From a virus: DNA of 21,525 bases. A model generated the notes under the pieces. The model saw only the letters and a list, made by a program, of their open reading frames with translations. It did no database searches and was not told the origin of the DNA. The stretch is from the IMG/VR virus record IMGVR_UViG_3300042310_000730, positions 1 to 21,525 of that record. One strand, 5' to 3'. Shown piece after piece: positions 7,069 to 15,029 of this stretch (within the stretch, counting starts at the first letter, position 1; the number at the start of each line of letters is the position of its first letter). Made by a program: the position numbers and the translations under genes.

Positions 7069-7569
7069 ATGACCCTCGGCCGCACATCATCCGGAGCCAT
7101 CAAGATCAAAACCGACGGCGGCCTGCGCGCTGTCGAGTGCGCGTGTTGTTCACCTTTTCAGCTAACTATTAAATACTCTTGGGAAGGGACAGGTCAACGC
7201 GATCTCGACACCAAAACTGAAGCTTTTGGCGATACGGTGGGGTATGCCTGCGTTGGCAGCCGCACTTATGTGCAGTGGATCGGCGGAGATGACACCAGAG
7301 TAGATGGATTCGAGCAGGTGGATATCCGTGTAATCGATGCACGCCGCGATGGGCTCTGGTCATCGAGCGCAAATATCGCGTGTTTCGCAGGGTGGTATGC
7401 CCCTGCACAAGGATCAGGCTCTGCCGCTTTAATCGTTGAATATCGCGGTAAATCAAAAACCAAGACTATCTCGCCCGGCTCACAATCAGACTGCGCCTCA
7501 ACATCGGTCGGCACGGTTACTGTCTATTCGGCGATACAAGCAGATGAGAGTTTCTTTGAAATTTTGTGA
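7069..7569 (+). CDS. Cysteine-containing minor tail / tail-tip protein
   Basis: 166 residues, ATG in the context tgccATG, no Shine-Dalgarno. The N-terminus reads GAIKIKTDGGLRAVECACCS, with a C-x-C-C cluster. Further single cysteines lie near residues 62, 104 and 142. The rest is beta-rich (VGYACVGSRTYVQWIGG, later ALIVEYRGKSKTK and VGTVTVYSAIQ). I have the impression of a recurring family in prophages of the PVC group, but cannot name it. Its partner is probably the next Cys-rich gene, which it overlaps by 26 bases. The cluster could bind a metal ion or form disulfides outside the cell. Confidence 0.65.
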   Translation: MTLGRTSSGAIKIKTDGGLRAVECACCSPFQLTIKYSWEGTGQRDLDTKTEAFGDTVGYACVGSRTYVQWIGGDDTRVDGFEQVDIRVIDARRDGLWSSSANIACFAGWYAPAQGSGSAALIVEYRGKSKTKTISPGSQSDCASTSVGTVTVYSAIQADESFFEIL

Positions 7570-7765
7570 TTTTTTTTCTGAAGGCACCTGCCAACTGGGA
7601 TTTCATGGAGGATCCCCCCACGCCGGGAATTGCCGAGCATGTATGGCAGCAGGCGAAAACACCCCAGAACACGCTGCCGAACTCGCGGCCCGCGCCGAGC
7701 GAAGCCACCCGCCAACGGCTCGCAGAGTTAGCGGGTGTTGTGATTCAGCTAAGAATTATCAATAG
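7544..7765 (+). CDS. Small cysteine-rich phage protein
   Basis: 73 residues from ATG 7544, beginning inside the preceding gene. The conserved-looking core is FCDFFSEGTCQLGFHGGSPH followed by NCRACMAAGEN: C-x7-C, an L-G-x-H-G-G-x-P turn, and C-x-x-C. A C-terminal CCDSA adds two more. Such C-x7-C ... C-x-x-C patterns fit a small zinc- or iron-binding fold, and I recall similar small proteins beside tail genes in PVC-type prophages. A second frame open from GTG 7566 to 7772 has a perfect GTGA overlap but no comparable motif, so I prefer this frame. Confidence 0.65.
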   Translation: MRVSLKFCDFFSEGTCQLGFHGGSPHAGNCRACMAAGENTPEHAAELAARAERSHPPTARRVSGCCDSAKNYQ

Positions 7766-7767
7766 CC

Positions 7768-7775
7768 TTTGACAC
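7768..7775 (+). promoter_or_regulatory. TTTGACAC motif, copy 3
   Basis: TTTGACAC 18 bases before the ATG of the first large fibre gene, three bases after the stop of the Cys-rich gene. It is followed by the C-rich CAGCCCAACCC, as at other copies. No -10 box. Confidence 0.45.
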
Positions 7776-7793
7776 CAGCCCAACCCAGTAGCC

Positions 7794-9422
7794 ATGCGCA
7801 TCTACATCGACATCGACACGCGGCGGATTCTCACCACTGCCACCCGCCCTGCCACCCGTCTGGAATTTAAGCGGAGGGACAACGACGCTTTCGAGGTGCA
7901 ATTCCTGCGCGCCGGGGCCGTCCAGTCGCTGCCCGTCGGCACGATCGCCAGGGTGGGCGTGAAGGCCACGGAGGATTTCGCCGGGGAGTTTCTTGCCACC
8001 GACACGCTCTCAGTCCTTGGCACAGGCGCGGAAACCGTTTACACCGGATCGTTTAACCTCAACACCACGGCACTCGAGGCGCTATTCCCCGAAGAGCCAG
8101 CCAGCATCACCGCGATGCTCGAGGTTCAGTGGGTGAGCGGCACCTCCGTCGGCTCCTCGCTGACGCTCCCGATCACGATCTTCAACGATGTCATTCGCGG
8201 CGACGAAGGCGCACCCGCCGATCTGCCCCTTTTCTACACCTCGAGCACACCCAATTTCCTCGCCACCCAGGCCGAAGCCGAAGCCGGGTCTGACAATACA
8301 AAGTGGATGTCACCCCTGCGCGTCGCGCAAGCCATAGAAGAGCTTGGCGGCGGCGGAGGCGTCTCGTCATGGAATGACCTGACCGACAAGCCCTCCACAT
8401 TCCCGCCAGCGACCCACACCCACGCCATTGCCGACACGACCGGCCTTCAGACCGCCCTAGATGGCAAAGCCGCCACCTCGCACACGCACCCGCTCTCAGC
8501 CCTCACTCAATCCAGCGCGACGAGCGGCCAAGTCGCCACATGGTCCGGCACCGCGTGGGTGCCGCAGACGCCAAGCGGCGGCGGCGTCACCAGCTACAAC
8601 GACCTAGACGATATTCCCAGCACTTTCCCGCCAGAGGCCCACACGCACGCCATCGGCGATATTGACTACCTGCAAGACGCACTTGACGGCAAAGCGGAGA
8701 CCAGCCACACGCACGCCATCGCCGACACTACTGGCCTCCAGACCGCCTTGAACGGCAAAGCGGCAACTAGCCACACCCACGCCGCCTCCGACATCACCAG
8801 CGGCACATTAGCCAACGCCCGCACTACGGCAACGAGCGCCAATACGGCCAGCGCCATTGTTGCTCGGGATGCCAGCGGGAACTTCTCGGCAGGCACCATC
8901 ACGGCCAACCTCACCGGCACGGCCAGCGGCAACGCCCCAGCAACAGGCATCGCCCAATCTGCCGTGACCAATCTCACGACCGACTTGGCAGGGAAAGCCG
9001 CATCCTCGCACACGCACGCCGCCACCGACATCACCAGCGGCACGCTCGCCATCGCCCGAATCCCGACAGGCACGACGAGCACCACGGTGGCTTTAGGAAA
9101 CGACTCTCGCTTTTCAGACTCACGCACTCCGACAAGCCACACGCACGGGAACATTACCAACGCCGGATCAATCGGCACGACTGCGACTCTGCCGATCATC
9201 ACCGGAACCAGTGGGGTGCTACAAGCGGGCTCCTTCGGAACGACGGCAGGAACATTTGCCCAAGGCAACCACACGCACACTTTTGGCACGACCGCTGGAA
9301 CCTTTTGCCAAGGCAACGACTCACGGCTTTTGACTATTACGGGCGGCATCACCGCCATCGCCGTCGTCGCCACCATGCCTGTGACCCCAGTCGCCACGAC
9401 TCTTTACATAGTCACAGAATGA
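7794..9422 (+). CDS. Tail fibre shaft protein with T-H-T-H repeats (fibre 1)
   Basis: 542 residues. Residues 1-185 form a beta-rich attachment domain (MRIYIDIDTRR..., LEFKRRDNDAFEVQFLRAGA, TMEV-like strand AMLEVQW, then QAEAEAGSDNTKWMSPLRVA). Residues 190-500 are the repetitive shaft with H-x-H motifs near 208, 230, 283, 305, 328, 406, 449 and 493, usually T-H-T-H followed by A-I-A-D-T-T-G-L-Q-T-A-L. In other phage fibres H-x-H motifs of three chains coordinate a metal in a trimer axis, and a trimer is likely here. It ends ATMPVTPVATTLYIVTE, the same junction that precedes the tip in the 600-residue homologue. The next gene overlaps by 4 bases and probably supplies its tip. Confidence 0.88.
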   Translation: MRIYIDIDTRRILTTATRPATRLEFKRRDNDAFEVQFLRAGAVQSLPVGTIARVGVKATEDFAGEFLATDTLSVLGTGAETVYTGSFNLNTTALEALFPEEPASITAMLEVQWVSGTSVGSSLTLPITIFNDVIRGDEGAPADLPLFYTSSTPNFLATQAEAEAGSDNTKWMSPLRVAQAIEELGGGGGVSSWNDLTDKPSTFPPATHTHAIADTTGLQTALDGKAATSHTHPLSALTQSSATSGQVATWSGTAWVPQTPSGGGVTSYNDLDDIPSTFPPEAHTHAIGDIDYLQDALDGKAETSHTHAIADTTGLQTALNGKAATSHTHAASDITSGTLANARTTATSANTASAIVARDASGNFSAGTITANLTGTASGNAPATGIAQSAVTNLTTDLAGKAASSHTHAATDITSGTLAIARIPTGTTSTTVALGNDSRFSDSRTPTSHTHGNITNAGSIGTTATLPIITGTSGVLQAGSFGTTAGTFAQGNHTHTFGTTAGTFCQGNDSRLLTITGGITAIAVVATMPVTPVATTLYIVTE

Positions 9423-10525
9423 ACTTCAAACTTGTTGCAACTGGTCCCCTAAGCCCAGCCATCGGGTTGCAGCTTTTATCTCCAGACAGAGTTTTAATCT
9501 CTGGAAACGGCCTTCGTGCTTTTTGGAGGGCTCAGACGGCGTCTGAAGGCTATATTGGCGCGGCTGATTGGACCGGATCAGCTTGGTCAAATGTAGCGAG
9601 TCTATCCGGCTGGACTGGCGGAACAGAAATATACGATGAAGGCAAAAACCTAGTCGAGATTTCCAAAAATGGCGCAAATGTAGCTTGGGATTTTACATTT
9701 CACTCTCCAAATGGTTCAGGGTATCACGGAATTGACATAAAAGGGCCGAACGCAGAATTTATATATCCATTCGTCGCCGCAGATTCAAACGCGCCAGACC
9801 GTTCAACTGGAACGCAAATCACGCGATTTGCAAATCGCATTTCTAATAATGTTTATATCGTTCGCCGCATTCGATTCAGTGACGACGCGGCGCGTCGATT
9901 TGTTAGTTTTCAAGAAAACACTAACAATCTTATTGAGGCATCAGGAAGACCGAGTTTATTTTTTATAGCGGGAGGGACTTATGGGAGCGACTTGCAAAAT
10001 TTTGAAATTTCCGGAAACGGTTCTAGTGTTTTCGTTTTTATTGGCGGTTCTTTAAGAGAATTTAATTGGAATGGATCGAGTTGGCAGTTTGCAAACAACA
10101 TCTTAAACACAGGGACATCCTTTTTTTCAAATTTTGACGGAACCATTTTAGCCGCTCAAACATCAGACAGCTCTGCTGTAAAAGTTTTTCAAAAAACTGG
10201 GGCAACATGGGCGCAACTGGGCGGGGATATGCCGCCCGGCTCTCCTCGGCTCAATAGTGCAGGCACACTGCTAAATGTTGGCGGGAAACTTTATCTCTGG
10301 ACCGGCACAGCTTGGCAGTTCCAATGGGATACCATTGGAGCGATATCAGACGATGGGTCGGTTGCCGCTGGCAGCGCAGGGGCTGGAGTCATTAGGCGTT
10401 ATGCACTCCAAGATGTCCCGCCAATCTACAAAGGCAGCAGCCTCGTCTCCGCAATTTATGCAGGGTCAACTCCCGCCACTGCGGTCTACTACGGCTCAAA
10501 AAAACTCTGGCCTGCCGCAGTGTAA
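9419..10525 (+). CDS. Fibre tip / receptor-binding protein, propeller-like
   Basis: 368 residues from ATG 9419, which overlaps the fibre 1 stop (ATGA); an upstream start in the same frame lies inside the fibre gene and is unlikely. The protein is full of short strands with W/F-containing turns such as GAADWTGSAWSNVASLSGW, REFNWNGSSWQF, KVFQKTGATWAQLGGDM and LYLWTGTAWQFQW, spaced like blades of a beta-propeller. The C-terminus carries three imperfect Y-x-G-S repeats (IYKGSSL, IYAGSTP, VYYGSKKLWP), a common phage structural tail. The DNA is clearly AT-richer than the flanks from about 9430 to 10200, consistent with an exchanged receptor-binding module. Ligand unknown. Confidence 0.75.
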   Translation: MNFKLVATGPLSPAIGLQLLSPDRVLISGNGLRAFWRAQTASEGYIGAADWTGSAWSNVASLSGWTGGTEIYDEGKNLVEISKNGANVAWDFTFHSPNGSGYHGIDIKGPNAEFIYPFVAADSNAPDRSTGTQITRFANRISNNVYIVRRIRFSDDAARRFVSFQENTNNLIEASGRPSLFFIAGGTYGSDLQNFEISGNGSSVFVFIGGSLREFNWNGSSWQFANNILNTGTSFFSNFDGTILAAQTSDSSAVKVFQKTGATWAQLGGDMPPGSPRLNSAGTLLNVGGKLYLWTGTAWQFQWDTIGAISDDGSVAAGSAGAGVIRRYALQDVPPIYKGSSLVSAIYAGSTPATAVYYGSKKLWPAAV

Positions 10526-10567
10526 CCCCTCCAAACCGCTCCAGTAAACGCTCGGAAGCTCGACTGA

Positions 10568-10575
10568 TTTGACAC
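10568..10575 (+). promoter_or_regulatory. TTTGACAC motif, copy 4
   Basis: TTTGACAC 19 bases before the ATG of the second large fibre gene, immediately before the start-codon hairpin. Same spacing and same downstream CCC as copy 3, which precedes the paralogous fibre. Confidence 0.45.
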
Positions 10576-10576
10576 C

Positions 10577-10597
10577 CATGCCGCAAGCAGCGGCATG
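10577..10597 (+). promoter_or_regulatory. Hairpin containing the fibre 2 start codon
   Basis: CATGCCGC (10577-10584) and GCGGCATG (10590-10597) form a perfect 8-bp stem over AAGCA. The start codon 10595-10597 lies wholly in the right arm. The left arm also has an ATG (10578), opening a 6-codon frame, M-P-Q-A-A-A, whose TGA (10596-10598) overlaps the fibre start. No Shine-Dalgarno sequence is seen. This could limit initiation or couple it to leader translation. Confidence 0.6.
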
Positions 10598-12397
10598 AAA
10601 CTTTTCCTCGATTCAAAAAACCGGCGGTTTGTGAAGTCCGCCGCGAGCAATGTCGCGCTCCAGACGCTCGTCCTCAAACGCCGCGACCAGGTGCCGCTCG
10701 AGGTCATCTTTGTCGAAAACGGCGTGGCCGTCGATCCCGTGGCAGGCACACAGACCACCGTCGCGCTCAAGACCTCTTTCTCTGACGCCAACTTTCTCGC
10801 TCTGGCGGCCGCCGGCCAAACCATCCTTGACCTACACACCGTGCCGGTCGAGGACGCCTTCTCCTCGTCCCCCGCCAGCATCTCCGCCTTCCTCGAGGTT
10901 AAGTGGACCGCTCCCGCTCAAGCCCTCCGCACCGCCACCCTCCAGGTCGAAGTGCAGAACTCCGTCATCATCGGCACCGAAGGCACGCCAGCCGCGATCC
11001 CCGACGGCAAAGCCACGCAATCCGAAGCCGAAGCCGGTCTCTCGAACGAAAAGTGGATGACGCCGCTCCGAACGGCGCAAGCAATCACCGCTCTCGCAGA
11101 TGCCACATTCTACGGCACCACCGCGCCTGATCCGGCACAATTCACTCGATGGGTCCACACCGACCTCGGGCGGCTCTTCACATGGTTCGAAGGCGCATGG
11201 GTAGAATTCACGCACTCCACCGCCGCCGGTATGGGGTCGACAGCCTGGGCCGAAATTACCGGCAAACCCCTCACCTTTGCTCCATCCACCCACAGCCACG
11301 CAATCGCCGACACGACCGGCCTTCAAACCGCGCTCGATAGCAAGGCAGCGACCACGCACGCGCACGCCATCAGTGACACCACCGGCCTACAGGCTGCGCT
11401 CGATGGCAAGCAACCCTCTGGGAATTATTCGTTAAACGGCCACACGCACACCACCGCGAATGTCACCGGTCTCGACGACGCCCTCGCCGCCAAAGTCTCC
11501 GGCACCGGCGTGGCCTCGCTGGAAGTTGTCACCGCTTTGCCTGCCACGCTCGTCCCCACCACTTTCTACATCGTCGTCCCCAGCGGAGCCACGACCGCAT
11601 CGGCCGTGCAGCTCGGCAGCGTCTCGCTTTTCACCGGAGGAGGAGGGGGAGCCGGTGGCGGAGGCGGTGGTGGCGGTGGGGGGTTCACGCCAGCATCGAT
11701 CTCTGGGCTGCAACTCTGGCTCGACGCCTCCGATACAACCACGCTTTTTGATGCCTCCTCGGGCGGGAGTCAGGTCACCACAGACGGGGCCACCGTCGCC
11801 CGGTGGCAGGATAAATCCGGCGCTTCCTACCATGCGCTCCAAGGCGTCGCAAACGCTCGCCCGCTTTTAAAAACTGCCATTCAAAACTCAAAGCCCGCCC
11901 TGCGATTCGATGGCCTCAACGACTGCCTCCGGATTCCAACGATCCCGCTTAATACAAGCATCACGATTTTCGTCGTGGGAAATTTCATAAACGCCAAGCC
12001 GTTTTTGATCGAGCATTCCGCGAACTCGGAAAGCAATTCCGGGTTTTATCTTTACGGAAATTATTTCTCCTCCTGGCAATTTCGAAGGGATGCCGCCTCC
12101 CACATAGGCACAATCTCGCAGAGCCTTTCCACCGGAGCGATGGCGCTTTACAGCTTACGATACGACACTGTCGCCAGCGTAGCAAAAAACGGATCGCTCC
12201 TAATCAATACCGGGCTCACCGGCTCCACCGTGGCGAATGCTTCGGTCATTACGGCGCTCAACATTTGCTCTCGCAACCAAACCGGAGCCTTTTCGCAAGG
12301 CGACCTTTGTGAGGTCGTGATTTACAACTCCGCGATCACCGATGCCGAGCGCGCCCAAGTCGATGAGTATCTAAACAACAAGTGGGGAGTCTTTTGA
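10595..12397 (+). CDS. Tail fibre with fused LamG-like tip (fibre 2)
   Basis: 600 residues. Residues 1-165 are homologous to the start of the 542-residue fibre: LKRRDQVPLEVIFVENG, ASISAFLEVKW, SEAEAGLSNEKWMTPLRTAQ. A shorter shaft has H-x-H motifs near 233, 255 and 283. VVTALPATLVPTTFYIV (about 311-327) matches the end of fibre 1. There follows a glycine run (347-363, encoded by GGC/GGT/GGA/GGG repeats near 11636-11684) that acts as a hinge. Residues 370-600 form a concanavalin-like LamG domain: ISGLQLWLDASD, WQDKSG, PALRFDGLND, ITIFVVGNF, GDLCEVVIYN, ERAQVDEYLNNKWG. LamG-type domains usually bind or cleave sugars; no catalytic residues are evident. Part of the tip DNA (about 11930-12260) is less GC-rich. 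Confidence 0.88.
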   Translation: MKLFLDSKNRRFVKSAASNVALQTLVLKRRDQVPLEVIFVENGVAVDPVAGTQTTVALKTSFSDANFLALAAAGQTILDLHTVPVEDAFSSSPASISAFLEVKWTAPAQALRTATLQVEVQNSVIIGTEGTPAAIPDGKATQSEAEAGLSNEKWMTPLRTAQAITALADATFYGTTAPDPAQFTRWVHTDLGRLFTWFEGAWVEFTHSTAAGMGSTAWAEITGKPLTFAPSTHSHAIADTTGLQTALDSKAATTHAHAISDTTGLQAALDGKQPSGNYSLNGHTHTTANVTGLDDALAAKVSGTGVASLEVVTALPATLVPTTFYIVVPSGATTASAVQLGSVSLFTGGGGGAGGGGGGGGGGFTPASISGLQLWLDASDTTTLFDASSGGSQVTTDGATVARWQDKSGASYHALQGVANARPLLKTAIQNSKPALRFDGLNDCLRIPTIPLNTSITIFVVGNFINAKPFLIEHSANSESNSGFYLYGNYFSSWQFRRDAASHIGTISQSLSTGAMALYSLRYDTVASVAKNGSLLINTGLTGSTVANASVITALNICSRNQTGAFSQGDLCEVVIYNSAITDAERAQVDEYLNNKWGVF

Positions 12398-12657
12398 TGA
12401 GCCGATTTTTTAGCGCCTCGGCCGAGACCTACGAAGCCATCCGCTCGGCGATGGATGCTGCCAGCGGATTCCCAAATGCCCAAGCCACCACTTGGTTCAC
12501 CCCTGCCGCATCCTCCCCGCGTGATTCCGCCGGCCACTGCCTCATCGCCGCCATCCCGCCCATAGCCTCCCATTTCGCCGTCGCCGGAGCCGAGGAAATC
12601 ACCGCCGAGGATTACGCCGCCTCATTTCACACGCCAGCACCCGGCTTCCTGCCATGA
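12397..12657 (+). CDS. Small fibre-linked protein
   Basis: 86 residues from ATG 12397, sharing one base with the preceding stop; an in-frame start at 12382 lies inside the fibre gene and is less likely. N-terminal helix FFSASAETYEAIRSAMDAAS, then GFPNAQATTWFTPAA, a hydrophobic strand CLIAAIPPIASHF and a short acidic helix EEITAEDYAASF. No recognised family. It is bracketed by fibre genes with 1- and 4-base overlaps, so it is probably a fibre assembly factor or cap. Small intramolecular or trimerisation chaperones are often found in such positions, but nothing in the sequence proves this. Confidence 0.6.
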   Translation: MSRFFSASAETYEAIRSAMDAASGFPNAQATTWFTPAASSPRDSAGHCLIAAIPPIASHFAVAGAEEITAEDYAASFHTPAPGFLP

Positions 12658-13838
12658 TCATCTTCCCACAAAACCCCACGCTGAATCAGGAATACGAAGC
12701 GCCCGACGGCCGCCTGTGGCGCTTCAATGGCTTCGCGTGGCTCGGCTTCTCCCCTCCTCTCACAGCCGACAAGATCGTTGATTTCACGGAAGCCGTCGTC
12801 GCCGCCGCCCCGCCGACAACTAACGCCTCGCTCCTCACCACCGGCACGCTGCCAGATGCCCGCCTCGCCGCCACCATCGCCCGCAGTGCCGACCTGACCA
12901 CAGAGCAAAATGCACGCATCGCCGGAGATGCCGCGCTCTCGACGCGCATCGATTTCCTCGCCAGCAACCTCGACCCCGCAGCCCTCGATTCCATCGCCGA
13001 AGCAGCCGCCAGCATCGGGAGCCTGCAAACCCAGATAGACGGCAAAGCCACCGCCGCCCAAGGAGCCAAGGCCGACACCGCCCTCCAGCCTGAGCCTGTC
13101 ACCTATCGCGGAGCCTACAACAACGGGCTCGATTACACTTACAACGATGTCGTCACTTACACTGACGGCCTCCTCTACATTCGCGTCAGCAACCCGAACA
13201 ACCCCGGTTATCCCCCCGGTCACTTTTCCTGGGCGCTCTTCCGCCCTGAGATTGGTTCGCCTGCTTATGACCTCTGGGTTTCCGCCGAGTTCGCCAGCAA
13301 AGCCGACACGATCCACGCGCACATGGCCGCCGACATCGCCGACTTCGCCTCGGCAGTCGTCGCCACCGCGCCAAGCCTCGACATCACCACCACGGTCCGC
13401 ATCGGCGACGGCGCCAGCGTCACATTTCCGATTGACGGCCTAGTCAGCAGCGATCCCGAGCATGTCTTCGTCGCCCTCAACGGCGTCACGCAGACCCCCG
13501 GCACCGACTACCTCGTCAGCGAAGCCACCGGCACGATCACCTTCGACTCCGCGCCCGCCGACGGAATGCAAATCTCCTGCACCGCTCTTGGACTCCGCAC
13601 CGTCCAGCGCCCGATCGACCCGACCCTCTACCTCTACGCCTTCGACCAATCCGCCAACGGCCTCACCACCTACAGCGGCCGACTCCTCAACGCCGACCGC
13701 CCCGCCGCGCCAGCACTCCCCGAGACCGCCACCACCTGGACCGTCAAGCGCAGCACCCTCAACGCCGCCGGCCAAATCCTCGCCACCGCCTCCGCCACCG
13801 GATCGTGGGCTAACCGCACATCGCTCTCCTACACATGA
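12654..13838 (+). CDS. Multidomain tail fibre protein (CBM-like)
   Basis: 394 residues, ATGA overlap. Residues 1-32 (FPQNPTLNQEYEAPDGRLWR, FNGFAWLGF) match the short attachment module that starts many phage fibres. Residues 75-145 are helical (RSADLTTEQNARIAGDAALS). Residues 148-200 resemble a CBM5/12-type module: YRGAYNNGLDYTYNDVVTY then LYIRVSNPNNPGYPPG. Residues 248-312 form the domain DGASVTFPI ... VFVALNGVTQTPGTDYLVS ... ITFDSAPADGMQISC, a common phage fibre module. The last 68 residues (LYLYAFDQSANGLTTYSGRL to GSWANRTSLSYT) are shared with the 125-residue protein at 15099. Probably a sugar-binding fibre. Confidence 0.8.
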   Translation: MIIFPQNPTLNQEYEAPDGRLWRFNGFAWLGFSPPLTADKIVDFTEAVVAAAPPTTNASLLTTGTLPDARLAATIARSADLTTEQNARIAGDAALSTRIDFLASNLDPAALDSIAEAAASIGSLQTQIDGKATAAQGAKADTALQPEPVTYRGAYNNGLDYTYNDVVTYTDGLLYIRVSNPNNPGYPPGHFSWALFRPEIGSPAYDLWVSAEFASKADTIHAHMAADIADFASAVVATAPSLDITTTVRIGDGASVTFPIDGLVSSDPEHVFVALNGVTQTPGTDYLVSEATGTITFDSAPADGMQISCTALGLRTVQRPIDPTLYLYAFDQSANGLTTYSGRLLNADRPAAPALPETATTWTVKRSTLNAAGQILATASATGSWANRTSLSYT

Positions 13839-14062
13839 CGACAATCACCGAGAGCAACATCACGCAGACGCTCGATCTCTCCGGCTTCGACCTCACGCTC
13901 CCCGCCGTCATCGTCGAATACCCGAGCCGCTCGAGCTTTCCGAGCATCGGGAAACCGGACCGCCTCTACATGGCCCTTGACGAGGGCATGCCCTACCGAT
14001 GGAGCACCACCGCGAGCGCCTACAGGTCGTTAATCGAAACCATCGACGGCGGCAATTTTTGA
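13835..14062 (+). CDS. Small fibre-associated protein ending IDGGNF
   Basis: 75 residues, ATGA overlap with the preceding fibre. The middle, SSFPSIGKPDRLYMALDEGM then PYRWSTTASAYRSLI, matches the F-P-x-x-G-K-x-x-x-L-Y-x-A-x-D-x-x-x-x-Y-R-W motif seen in short phage fibre modules. It ends ETIDGGNF, close to the STIDGGTY end of the next gene. This suggests a shared recognition tail or relationship by duplication. Its final Phe and TGA form the next TTTGACAC motif. A structural fibre accessory is likely; an alternative is that it is a detached N-terminal attachment module. Confidence 0.65.
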   Translation: MTTITESNITQTLDLSGFDLTLPAVIVEYPSRSSFPSIGKPDRLYMALDEGMPYRWSTTASAYRSLIETIDGGNF

Positions 14063-14065
14063 CAC
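14058..14065 (+). promoter_or_regulatory. TTTGACAC motif, copy 5
   Basis: TTTGACAC overlaps the stop of the preceding gene (TGA 14060-14062) and lies 40 bases before the ATG of the coiled-coil fibre. The spacer is strikingly A/C-only rich (CACCCACCCACGAACACCAA and so on), with almost no G. That would leave an unstructured 5' leader. Confidence 0.45.
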
Positions 14066-14105
14066 TCACCCACCCACGAACACCAACACCTAACCCATCA
14101 CCACT

Positions 14106-15017
14106 ATGCCACAAGTCATCAAACTAAAACGCGGTTCTGGAATTCCCGTTTCCTTGCAGAACGGGGAAGCCGGTTTCGACACCTTAAACAAGGCCCTCTA
14201 CATCGGCACAGCCGAGGGGGTCTACGACCTCGCGGGCGTCAATTACGCCAAGAAAACCTTCGTCAACGACGCGGTAGAAGCCGAAGCCGACCTGCGCAGC
14301 GCAGCGGATTCGACCCTCACCAGCAACCTAAATGCGGAAATCTCCCGCGCTCAAGGTGCCGAAAGCGATCTCGCTGACGACATCGCCGCCGAGACATCCG
14401 CCCGCCAGTCCGCGATCAGCAGCGCCGTTTCGACATTGGAAGCAGCCGACACCGCTTTGGACGGCAAGATCACCGTCGAGAAAGGCCGCATCGATGCGAT
14501 CCTCAGCGCCGCCTCGGCCGACAAAGACAGCTTCGCGGAAATCGTCAGCTTGATCAATTCGGTCGATCTGACCAACGACAACGCCCTGGCAGCCGCCATC
14601 CTCTCTATCAACGACGACATCGCCGCTGAAGAGACCGCACGCATCGCTGGCGACTCCGGTCTTCAGACCTCGATCAATGGCGTCTCGAGCGACCTCAGCG
14701 CGTTGACCACACGAGTCACCGCAGCGGAAGCCGACATCGTTTCGGAAGAGTCCGCCCGCATCGCCGCAGTCTCCGCCGAAGCCGCAGCCCGCGCATCGGA
14801 TGTGTCCGGCCTCGAGTCCGACATCGCCGGAGTCCAGACCAATCTGGATGCCGAAAGCTCGACTCGCGCGACAGCCGACACCTCGTTGTCCAACCGCATC
14901 ACCACCCTCGAAAACGCCAGCGCGGACAGCCGCCTGGATGCCGTCGAGGCCGATGTCGCCGACCACGAGACCCGCATCAGCGCTCTCGAGTCCACGATCG
15001 ACGGCGGAACCTACTAA
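14106..15017 (+). CDS. Coiled-coil tail fibre
   Basis: 303 residues, ATG 14106. Residues 1-45 (IKLKRGSGIPVSLQNGEAGF then LNKALYIGTAEGVYDLAGV) match the attachment motif K-R-G ... G-E-x-x-x-x-T-x-x-x-x-L-Y-I-G-T common at fibre N-termini. From residue about 55 to 295 it is an Ala/Ser/Asp/Glu/Ile-rich heptad coiled coil with repeated units (AEISRAQGAESDLADDIAAE, ETARIAGDSGLQTSINGVSS, EESARIAAVSAEAAARASD). It ends STIDGGTY, matching the preceding protein. No tip domain is fused, so it may carry another fibre protein or act as a spacer. A stem-loop follows its stop. Confidence 0.82.
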   Translation: MPQVIKLKRGSGIPVSLQNGEAGFDTLNKALYIGTAEGVYDLAGVNYAKKTFVNDAVEAEADLRSAADSTLTSNLNAEISRAQGAESDLADDIAAETSARQSAISSAVSTLEAADTALDGKITVEKGRIDAILSAASADKDSFAEIVSLINSVDLTNDNALAAAILSINDDIAAEETARIAGDSGLQTSINGVSSDLSALTTRVTAAEADIVSEESARIAAVSAEAAARASDVSGLESDIAGVQTNLDAESSTRATADTSLSNRITTLENASADSRLDAVEADVADHETRISALESTIDGGTY

Positions 15018-15029
15018 CCAGCCCACCAA

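Noticed and set aside
7566-7772. 68-codon frame with a GTGA overlap to the 166-residue gene
   Set aside because: The overlapping frame from 7544 has a coherent cysteine pattern typical of a small folded protein, whereas this one has none. It remains the main alternative.
8666-9397. 243-codon minus-strand frame opposite fibre 1
   Set aside because: Repetitive Val/Pro/Ala sequence mirrors the H-x-H repeats of the fibre; no independent support.
11636-11684. GGN-rich simple repeat as a possible phase-variable tract
   Set aside because: It encodes an in-frame glycine hinge with mixed third bases, not a uniform homopolymer or short unit prone to slippage. No frame change results.
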